From the NCBI GenBank assembly GCA_029052615.1, contig JAIDIR010000024.1:1-26022 (forward strand): 26,022 bases of DNA, in the 5' to 3' direction. The stretch is from Clostridia bacterium. Lineage in GTDB: Bacteria > Bacillota > Clostridia > Christensenellales > Borkfalkiaceae. Shown piece by piece: positions 1-6,081 of this stretch. A model generated the notes under the pieces. That model was not told the DNA's origin, searched no databases, and was given only the letters and a program-made list of their open reading frames with translations. Made by a program: the position numbers and the translations under genes. The number at the start of each line of letters is the position of its first letter. Within the stretch, counting starts at the first letter, position 1.

Positions 1-1
1 C

Positions 2-49
2 AAGGGCGATTCTAAAGTAACCGTACCCAAAACCTATCTAAAAGAATAA
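2..49 (+). CDS. 3' end of a rightward gene cut by the window edge
   Basis: Only one of the three forward frames stays open from the window edge. It reads KGDSKVTVPKTYLKE and stops with TAA at 47-49. The stop lies just inside the left arm of a perfect palindromic terminator, which is where the end of a convergent gene is expected. Fifteen codons are too few to assign a family. The open frame could be chance, but its position against a bidirectional terminator supports a real gene tail. Confidence 0.5.
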   Translation, partial: KGDSKVTVPKTYLKE

Positions 50-92
50 AATAACCGCCCCGTGCGATATCGCACGGGGCGGTTATTTTATT
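45..92. terminator. Bidirectional Rho-independent terminator, perfect 48-base palindrome
   Basis: The 24-base arms are exact reverse complements meeting at 68/69. The GC-rich core (CCGCCCCGTGCGAT on the left) is flanked by AATAAAATAA on one side and TTATTTTATT on the other, so a U-rich tail follows the hairpin whichever strand is transcribed. It sits between the rightward gene tail ending at 49 and the leftward ferredoxin-thioredoxin gene ending at 110, so it can stop both transcripts. Confidence 0.9.
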
Positions 93-109
93 ATCTTTAA
101 TATACGGCG

Positions 110-2287
110 TTAGCCGAGCGCCTTTTCCACTTCCTGTTTAAGTACTTCTTCCGAGCAAGGTCCCTGATTTACGAAAGTAATCTTTCCTTCCGCATTCACT
201 ATAACCGTCATGGGATAGGCGTACTTGCCGCCGAGCATCGCGTAGGTGTTAAGCTCCTGCGTGTCCTGCGCAAAGGTCAGCTTATAGCTGTTCCACGCCC
301 TGCCGTTCTTGTCCTTCGCGGTATCAAGGAAGTACTGAACGCCCGTCGAAGGCACCGCCGAATAACTGTGTATAACGAACATATCTATTGCGCCGTCGTA
401 ATCTTCGTAAACCTTTTCAAACTCGGGCAATTCCGCCTTGCAAGGGTCGCAGTCGGTGTACCAGTAATTGAGTACCGTGACCTTTCCTCGGCTTTCCAGC
501 AGCGAAACTTTTGCGCCCTCTTCGGCATTGTAACGGTCAAGCACGAAAAGCGGGCACGTATCACCCTCCTTAAACACTTTAGCCGACATAGCCGTAGTTA
601 CGCCGTTAATAACCTCATCCATGCTAAGAACGCGGTCTTTCTGCAATGTTACTCCGCCGTCGGCAGAAATAATAGCCGTTATGGGTTTAGGTACGGATAT
701 ATCGCCGCCAACCAAGCCGTAGGCGTTTGTTTCCCTATCATCCTGCGCAAATATTACGTTGTATTCGTTCCAGCCGTGTTCGTCAATAAACGCCTGCACG
801 TCGCGGTCGTCCTTGTATATGGAATGAATTGCAACGACGTCGGCAAAATCCAACTGCTTATACAGTGTCGCCAGCTCGTTTAACTCTTCCATAGCCGCAA
901 CGCTCTCTTCAAGGTCTGTTCGCCAGAAATACAACACCTTGACGCGGCGGTTATCATCGCTTACCGTAGAGTAATCTTTTTCGCCTTCGCTTGCCGCCGA
1001 TTTATAAGTGGTAACCGTTAAGTCGAGCATCGCCGCCGACTTCCTTTCGGGCAAATTATAGCAAATCAATGCGGATATAAGCACCGCAATTGCAACTACC
1101 CAGGCGACGAACTCGACGACGAAGCGCGGGCGCTTGAACGCCGCTTTTACCGCTTGCAGCCTGCCGCCCTTCTTTGCGCCTTCCGTAGCGGGCTTAACCG
1201 CCTCCTCCTGCGCCTCTACGCCCACGGCGGCTTCCTGCCCGTCCGTTGCCGTAAACTCGCTCTCAGCCTCTATATTTGCGTTCTGCGCGCTTTCCGTAAC
1301 GTTCCCCGATACTTCTTCGGGGTCGGCGCTTGCAACCGCTACGCTTGCGTTCGATTTGGCAAGCTCCAAAAGCGCAATCTTTTCACCCGACTCAACTACG
1401 GGCTGGTCTATAGGCGTCGTGTTCTTTAAGAATATCTGACTGCCCTTCCAGGTAATCGCCTGCACGGGGCAGACCGAAATACACTCGCCGCACTGAATAC
1501 ATTCGTGGTCGCCAACGTGCTTAACGTCCATTTTACAGCCCTGCACGCACAAGCCGCAGTCGATACACTTGTCCTTGTCGAGCTTGACGCCCAGCAGCGA
1601 AATTTTGTTGAACAGCGAATATATTGCGCCGAGCGGGCAGATGAAGCGGCAGAAGAAGCGGTAAATGAATACGCTTGCAACCACAATGACTACCGCCAGA
1701 CAGAACTTCCAGGTGAACAGATAGCCCAGCATACCGTAGAAATCCGAATTCTGAATGTTGGCAAGCAGGCTGACCGCACCTTCCAGAGTGCCCGCGGGGC
1801 AAACGTATTTACAGAACGAGGGTATGCCCGCGTAAATGAGCGGCACGGCAATGACGATTACCAGCAGTACGTACTTGAAATACGATAGCACGCGCGTAAA
1901 GCGGTTCTTCCTGAGCTTGGGCGTGCGGATTTTATACAGCAGCTCCTGAATAAGCCCGAAGGGGCACAAAAAGCCGCATATCAGCCTGCCCAGCAGTAAG
2001 CCGAACATCAGCAGTATGCCCAGTATGTAGGCGGGTGCGGACTTGCCGCTCTGCGCCAGCGAATCCTGCAGCGCACCCAGGGGGCACGCGCCCACCGCGC
2101 CGGGACAGGAATAGCAATTCAAGCCGGGCACGCACATCTTTTTGGTGTCGCCGGTGTAAATCTTGCCGGTGAAAAAGCCCTTTAAATTTGCGTTGGTAAG
2201 CAACGCGGCGTATAGTTGAATAAGTCTGCGCTTGGTGGGTTTGTGGGCAACGAACCAAGCCTTTACTTTACCGAAAAACTTTTTCAT
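110..2287 (-). CDS. NapH-like membrane 4Fe-4S protein fused to two thioredoxin-fold domains
   Basis: This 725-residue protein probably passes electrons through the membrane to an extracytoplasmic thioredoxin domain. Residues 50-230 hold membrane helices with NapH/CcoG-type cysteine motifs (C58xxC61, C104xxxCP, C159xxxCP, C213xxxCP). Residues 241-273 form a two-cluster ferredoxin (C241, C244, C247, C251 and C263, C266, C269, C273). A long A/E-rich linker (about 300-385) leads to a further membrane helix at 390-410, preceded by KRPR. By the positive-inside rule this puts the ferredoxin inside and the C-terminus outside. Residues 447-569 and 571-725 are two related TlpA/redoxin domains. The second has C613-D-P-C616; the first has Leu459 and Ser462 at those positions. 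The start lies one base after the stop of the upstream membrane gene, so the two are co-transcribed. The domain calls are solid; the redox partner is inferred. Confidence 0.88.
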   Translation of the reverse strand: MKKFFGKVKAWFVAHKPTKRRLIQLYAALLTNANLKGFFTGKIYTGDTKKMCVPGLNCYSCPGAVGACPLGALQDSLAQSGKSAPAYILGILLMFGLLLGRLICGFLCPFGLIQELLYKIRTPKLRKNRFTRVLSYFKYVLLVIVIAVPLIYAGIPSFCKYVCPAGTLEGAVSLLANIQNSDFYGMLGYLFTWKFCLAVVIVVASVFIYRFFCRFICPLGAIYSLFNKISLLGVKLDKDKCIDCGLCVQGCKMDVKHVGDHECIQCGECISVCPVQAITWKGSQIFLKNTTPIDQPVVESGEKIALLELAKSNASVAVASADPEEVSGNVTESAQNANIEAESEFTATDGQEAAVGVEAQEEAVKPATEGAKKGGRLQAVKAAFKRPRFVVEFVAWVVAIAVLISALICYNLPERKSAAMLDLTVTTYKSAASEGEKDYSTVSDDNRRVKVLYFWRTDLEESVAAMEELNELATLYKQLDFADVVAIHSIYKDDRDVQAFIDEHGWNEYNVIFAQDDRETNAYGLVGGDISVPKPITAIISADGGVTLQKDRVLSMDEVINGVTTAMSAKVFKEGDTCPLFVLDRYNAEEGAKVSLLESRGKVTVLNYWYTDCDPCKAELPEFEKVYEDYDGAIDMFVIHSYSAVPSTGVQYFLDTAKDKNGRAWNSYKLTFAQDTQELNTYAMLGGKYAYPMTVIVNAEGKITFVNQGPCSEEVLKQEVEKALG

Positions 2288-2288
2288 A

Positions 2289-3119
2289 TCAGCCCAGCCC
2301 TATGCACTCCGTGCAGATATTTATCGCCTTTATGAATACCGACCGCGCACTGCCGTTGAGTGCGCCCCATATTATAAAGGCAACGGCTAAAACCGCGATT
2401 GCAATTCTCACGCCCAATATCACCCACTTGTTTTCGAGCGTGGTTTTTATTTTATCGATTATTGCGGGCAAGCCCGTAAGTTGCTTTTGTTCGGGCTTAC
2501 GCCCCTTGGTCAGCTTCTGTGCGGCAGGCAGCACGCGCTTTACCGCAAACTTCTGATATATCCCCGCGCCGCAGATTACTATCAGCCCCGCGAATATGCA
2601 GGGGAATATGTGCTTAGCCATGTTCAGCATTTCTTTGGTCACGTTTTCGTTGGGGAAGTTGGAGGGTATGCACAGATACACCAAGCCGTACACGGCGGCT
2701 ATACCAAACAGCGCCCACGCCGCGCATTGAAGCGCGAACACCACCTTCTTTGCCGAAGTAACCGCGTTATATTCCGCCTCCAATCCCTCGGGCGCGGAGG
2801 AGGGCATACGCTTATTCAGCCTTGCAAGCTGCAAATCGGGGCAGATTTTGCGCGGCTTGTCGGTGACGGGGAACACCTCCCACAGCACGAAGCCGACGAC
2901 TATACCCGCAATCCACAGCCAGAAAAACAGGTCTATTTTAGAGAGCGCCGCCACTACCCTTTCGCGGGAAAACGGGTGGTCGCCAGTAAAGCCCGGCGCG
3001 GTACCCGTAAGGTAGACGTCAAGCACCTGCCATATGAACAGTGCGCCCACCACTACCGTAAAGACGCCGAATATAATTCCGTAGCTCAAGCGCACGGATT
3101 TACAAGTCTTTTCCTTCAT
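2289..3119 (-). CDS. Five-segment membrane protein with C-terminal CxxC tail (CD1871A-like)
   Basis: This 276-residue protein has likely membrane helices near 13-35, 63-84, 126-150, 168-188 and 234-254. Its last 40 residues end in NICTECIGLG, with the CxxC pair at C269 and C272. From memory, this ending matches the CD1871A family, proteins of about 40 residues in Clostridia with one helix and a CxxC tail. Here that unit appears fused to a larger membrane protein. The lysine-rich loop before the last helix suggests the CxxC faces outward, on the same side as the downstream thioredoxin domains. I chose the ATG at 3117-3119 because AAGAGGA precedes it with good spacing. The longer open frame back to 3173 begins with a TTG that is the -35 box. 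No function is established for the first 230 residues. Confidence 0.8.
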   Translation of the reverse strand: MKEKTCKSVRLSYGIIFGVFTVVVGALFIWQVLDVYLTGTAPGFTGDHPFSRERVVAALSKIDLFFWLWIAGIVVGFVLWEVFPVTDKPRKICPDLQLARLNKRMPSSAPEGLEAEYNAVTSAKKVVFALQCAAWALFGIAAVYGLVYLCIPSNFPNENVTKEMLNMAKHIFPCIFAGLIVICGAGIYQKFAVKRVLPAAQKLTKGRKPEQKQLTGLPAIIDKIKTTLENKWVILGVRIAIAVLAVAFIIWGALNGSARSVFIKAINICTECIGLG

Positions 3120-3144
3120 AAAAATCCTCTTACAGTACGAATAT

Positions 3145-3173
3145 ATTATAACAACGGCGAGGGGCAAAGTCAA
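3145..3173 (-). promoter_or_regulatory. Sigma-A promoter of the membrane redox pair
   Basis: On the minus strand, TTGACT (3168-3173) and TATAAT (3145-3150) are separated by 17 bases. Transcription should start near 3138, giving a leader of about 19 bases that contains the AAGAGGA ribosome binding site of the gene starting at 3119. Confidence 0.85.
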
Positions 3174-3195
3174 GAAGTATTGGCGGCGTTAGGGC

Positions 3196-3225
3196 TTGAC
3201 AAAGTTTAGTAATTGTATATATAAT
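3196..3225 (+). promoter_or_regulatory. Consensus sigma-A promoter of the cysteine desulfidase gene
   Basis: TTGACA (3196-3201) and TATAAT (3220-3225) are both perfect consensus hexamers, with an 18-base spacer. Transcription should begin near 3231-3233, only 8-10 bases before the ATG at 3241. The in-frame GTG at 3232-3234 falls on the predicted start site, so the mRNA may be leaderless or nearly so. The -35 box is back-to-back with that of the divergent redox pair. Confidence 0.85.
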
Positions 3226-3240
3226 TATTTGGTGCTTACT

Positions 3241-4521
3241 ATGGATAAAAAGTTATACGGCGATTACGTTAAAATTTTAAAGGAAGAGCTTTTGCCCGCT
3301 ATGGGCTGTACCGAGCCTATCGCAATTGCTTACGCGGCGGCGCTTGCGCGCAACGCTTTGAAAAAGCTGCCCGACAGAGTGGAAATAACCGTTTCGGGCA
3401 ATATTTTAAAGAACGTTAAAAGCGTGATAGTTCCCTCCACGGGCGGACTTAAAGGCGTGGTTTCGGCGGCTGCCGCAGGCATAGTTGCGGGCAGACACGA
3501 AAAGAAGCTGGAAGTTTTAAGCGACATTACGCAGGAAGATATAGAAACCATTAAGGCGTATATACCCAAGACGCAGTTTACCGTGCAGGCAAGCGACAGC
3601 GGCTGTGTGTTCGACATAGGCATACGCGTGTTCGCGGGCAACAATCAGGCTTATACGCGCATAGAAGGGCACCACACCAACGTCGTGGAAATAAGCGCGG
3701 ACGGCGAAAAGATACTTGACAGGCAGGTCACCGAGGAGCACGCCGACGACGGCTTTACCGACCGCTCGTGCCTTTCGGTCAAGCGCATTATAGAGTTTGC
3801 CGACGGCGTGGATATTGCCGACGTGGACGAAGTCATTTCGCGGCAGATTGAGTTTAACACCGCCATTGCAAAAGAGGGGCTGACCAACGACTACGGCGCG
3901 AAGGTCGGCAAGGTGCTTTTGGACAGCTACGGCAACGGCGTGCACAACCTTGCGCGCGCAACCGCGGCGGCGGGTTCGGACGCGCGTATGAACGGCTGTT
4001 CCCTTCCCGTCGTAATAGTTTCGGGCAGCGGCAACCAGGGTATGACCGCCTCCCTTCCCGTAGTGGTTTACGCAAAGGAGCTGAACGTTCCCCGCGAAAA
4101 GCTTATACGCGCGGTAGTATTATCCGACCTTATAACCATTCATTTAAAGACGGGCATAGGCAGGCTTTCCGCCTACTGCGGCGCGGTGAGTGCGGGCGCA
4201 GGTGCGGGCGCGGGCGTTGCCTATCTGCACGGCGGCGGCTTTGAAGAGATTGCGCACACCGTGGTAAACGCGCTTGCCATTACCTCGGGACTTATATGCG
4301 ACGGTGCAAAGTCGAGCTGTGCGGCAAAGATTGCCGCCGCAGTCGACGCGGGGCTTTTGGGCTACGAGATGTACCGCCGCGGCAGTCAGTTCGTGGGCGG
4401 CGACGGCATACTGTGCAGCGGGGTCGAAAACACGATTGACAACGTGAGCGACCTTGCGCGCGTGGGCATGAAGGAAACCGACGAAGAAATTATCCGCCTT
4501 ATGATTAAGGATATGTCGTAA
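3241..4521 (+). CDS. cyuA: L-cysteine desulfidase family protein (CyuA/UPF0597)
   Basis: This family includes archaeal L-cysteine desulfidase and E. coli CyuA (YhaM), cytoplasmic enzymes that split L-cysteine to pyruvate, ammonia and sulfide with an oxygen-sensitive iron-sulfur cluster. The fold is related to the L-serine dehydratase alpha subunit. The 426-residue protein has the GCTEP motif (C23), AYCGAVSAG (C313) and GLICDGAKSSC (C353, C360). C23, C313 and C353 are plausible cluster ligands by comparison with the archaeal enzyme. Length is normal for the family. I chose the ATG at 3241. The frame extends upstream to a TTG at 3196, but that TTG is the -35 box. GTG at 3232 is an alternative start. 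There is only a weak GGTG before the ATG. The gene is monocistronic and divergent from the redox pair. Activity on cysteine rather than another thiol or serine is not proven by sequence. Confidence 0.85.
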   Translation: MDKKLYGDYVKILKEELLPAMGCTEPIAIAYAAALARNALKKLPDRVEITVSGNILKNVKSVIVPSTGGLKGVVSAAAAGIVAGRHEKKLEVLSDITQEDIETIKAYIPKTQFTVQASDSGCVFDIGIRVFAGNNQAYTRIEGHHTNVVEISADGEKILDRQVTEEHADDGFTDRSCLSVKRIIEFADGVDIADVDEVISRQIEFNTAIAKEGLTNDYGAKVGKVLLDSYGNGVHNLARATAAAGSDARMNGCSLPVVIVSGSGNQGMTASLPVVVYAKELNVPREKLIRAVVLSDLITIHLKTGIGRLSAYCGAVSAGAGAGAGVAYLHGGGFEEIAHTVVNALAITSGLICDGAKSSCAAKIAAAVDAGLLGYEMYRRGSQFVGGDGILCSGVENTIDNVSDLARVGMKETDEEIIRLMIKDMS

Positions 4522-4535
4522 AAAAGAAATAAAAC

Positions 4536-4566
4536 AAAAAGCTCTCCCGAACGGAGAGCTTTTTTT
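4536..4566. terminator. Bidirectional Rho-independent terminator
   Basis: GCTCTCC (4541-4547) pairs with GGAGAGC (4553-4559) around a CGAAC loop, extended by A-T pairs, with A-rich sequence on the left and T-rich sequence on the right. It lies 14 bases after the desulfidase stop codon and just beyond the end of the leftward small membrane gene, so it can terminate both converging transcripts. Confidence 0.9.
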
Positions 4567-4574
4567 ATTTCATT

Positions 4575-4826
4575 TTAACTTACCCATATCCAGGCAATAC
4601 ACCCCATAATCCCGAAAACAACAATTATGATAAGGAATACGGGCGCGTAGGCGGCGAACGCCGCGCGGACGAGCTGCCAGTATTCCTTGCGGCTGAGCTT
4701 TTGCTTGTGCGGGCGCGTGCCGTTATTCTTTTTTGCCTGCGGGTTGTACCACCTGAAGCCTTCCACGTTCATATCCGCGAAAGTCGTTTCCGTATCCAGG
4801 TCGTCCCTCTTTTTATTCTTTTTCAA
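4575..4826 (-). CDS. Small one-segment membrane protein at the end of the opp operon
   Basis: This 83-residue protein has a charged N-terminal half containing DTETTFADMNVEGFRWYNP and one hydrophobic helix at about 58-80, ending in IAWIWVS. I have a loose memory of an ADMNVEG-type motif in small unassigned proteins of Clostridia, but I know no function. The start is TTG at 4824-4826, preceded by AGAGGA at workable spacing. It overlaps the end of oppF by 14 bases, the same overlap as between oppD and oppF, so it is probably translationally coupled. Its place as last gene of the operon suggests an accessory or small subunit of the transporter, but this is inference. Confidence 0.72.
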   Translation of the reverse strand: MKKNKKRDDLDTETTFADMNVEGFRWYNPQAKKNNGTRPHKQKLSRKEYWQLVRAAFAAYAPVFLIIIVVFGIMGCIAWIWVS

Positions 4827-6081
4827 CGTTACCGTCCTCTGTCTGTTCGGTCTGCTCCTGCGGCTGTTCCTCGGTTTTTCCGGACTTTTTAAACGCGCCT
4901 TTAACCTTGGCTACGACTTTATTAAACGTGGTAACGACCTTGACTTTCGCCTTGTTCAAAGGCTTGTTCGCCTCCTTTTCTGCGGCGATAGCTTCGTTAC
5001 GCTCGTTCTCTTCAGCCTGTGCAAGCAGTCTTGCAGTGTCCTCCTCGCTGTTGTAGAGGTGGCACGAACAGAAGTGCCCTTCCTCCACCTCCCTGTACTC
5101 GGGAGCGATGCGCGAACAGATTTCCATGCAATGCTCGCAACGGGTGTGGAATTTGCAGCCCTTGGGAGGATTGACGGGCGAGGGTATGTCGCCCTTGAGC
5201 ATAATCCTGTTCATCTTTACGTGAGGATTGGGCACGGGCACTGCCGAGAACAGCGCCTTGGTGTAGGGGTGCAGAGTGTGACTGAACACGCTTTCCTTAC
5301 TGCCGTACTCCACGATATTGCCCAGGTACATTACGCCTACGTCGTCGGATATGTGCTTGACTACCGACAGGTCGTGCGAAATGAATATGTACGTAAGCCC
5401 GAGCTTTTCCCTCAGCTCTATGAGCATATTTATGACCTGCGCCTGAATGGAAACGTCCAGCGCCGACACGGGCTCGTCGCAGATGACCAGCTTGGGTTGA
5501 AGCGCAAGCGCGCGCGCAATGCAGATACGCTGGCGCTGACCGCCCGAAAACTCGTGGGGGTAACGCTCGAAATAATGGGGCTGTAAGCCGCACATATCCA
5601 TTACCTTAAGCACGTAATCGTGAAAGCCCGCCTTGTCTACGAGGTGGTGCTGACGCGCCGACTCGCCTATTATTTCGCCGACCGTAAGACGGGGCGAAAG
5701 GCTTGCGTAGGGGTCCTGGAATATCATCTGCATATTGGGACGGAGCTTGTCGAACTCGCGGTTTTTAAGCTTTGCCACGTCCTGACCGTCGAACAATATT
5801 TCGCCCTGCACGCCGTCGTAAAGGCGGAGAAGCGAACGGCCCATAGTCGATTTGCCGCAACCGGATTCGCCGACTATACCCAGTGTTTTGCCCTTTTTAA
5901 GCGTAAAGGATATACCGTCCACCGCCTTTAAAAACTTAATAGGCTTGCCGAAAAAGTTCTTTGCGACGGGGAAGTATTTCTTTAAGTCGTTGACCTGAAG
6001 GAGAACGTCGTCGGGCATTGCGGTTTCGGCGGTCTGTGCGCTTTCGGTTTCAAGCACTTCGCCGTTTTCAGTCTTTTCCAT
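4813..6081 (-). CDS. oppF: Oligopeptide ABC transporter ATP-binding protein OppF
   Basis: This is one of the two ATPases that drive peptide import at the inner face of the membrane. Visible motifs are Walker A GESGCGKS (71-78), Q-loop Q122, signature FSGGQRQR (178-185), Walker B LVICDEP (198-204) and H-loop H236. The C-terminal oligopeptide-transporter extension has cysteines C309, C315, C318 and C322, the pattern that binds a 4Fe-4S cluster in some Opp/Dpp ATPases. At 422 residues it is about 80-100 longer than usual. The excess is a charged tail from about 345, with a basic stretch (about 376-400) followed by an E/Q/T-rich end. The start has AAGGAGGA at good spacing and overlaps oppD by 14 bases. 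OppF rather than DppF is a naming choice; substrate is not readable from sequence. Confidence 0.93.
   Translation of the reverse strand: MEKTENGEVLETESAQTAETAMPDDVLLQVNDLKKYFPVAKNFFGKPIKFLKAVDGISFTLKKGKTLGIVGESGCGKSTMGRSLLRLYDGVQGEILFDGQDVAKLKNREFDKLRPNMQMIFQDPYASLSPRLTVGEIIGESARQHHLVDKAGFHDYVLKVMDMCGLQPHYFERYPHEFSGGQRQRICIARALALQPKLVICDEPVSALDVSIQAQVINMLIELREKLGLTYIFISHDLSVVKHISDDVGVMYLGNIVEYGSKESVFSHTLHPYTKALFSAVPVPNPHVKMNRIMLKGDIPSPVNPPKGCKFHTRCEHCMEICSRIAPEYREVEEGHFCSCHLYNSEEDTARLLAQAEENERNEAIAAEKEANKPLNKAKVKVVTTFNKVVAKVKGAFKKSGKTEEQPQEQTEQTEDGNVEKE

Noticed and set aside
3120..3173. N-terminal extension of the CxxC membrane protein to a TTG at 3173
   Set aside because: That TTG is the first three bases of a TTGACT -35 box with a TATAAT 17 bases on, so the region is not transcribed. 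The ATG at 3119 has AAGAGGA before it.
2481..3209. Open frame of about 240 codons on the plus strand, opposite the CxxC membrane protein
   Set aside because: It runs across the leftward promoter and the strong reverse gene and has no recognisable domain.
3196..3240. N-terminal extension of the cysteine desulfidase to a TTG at 3196
   Set aside because: The TTG belongs to a perfect TTGACA -35 box. The family start matches MDKKLYGDYVKILKEEL at 3241.
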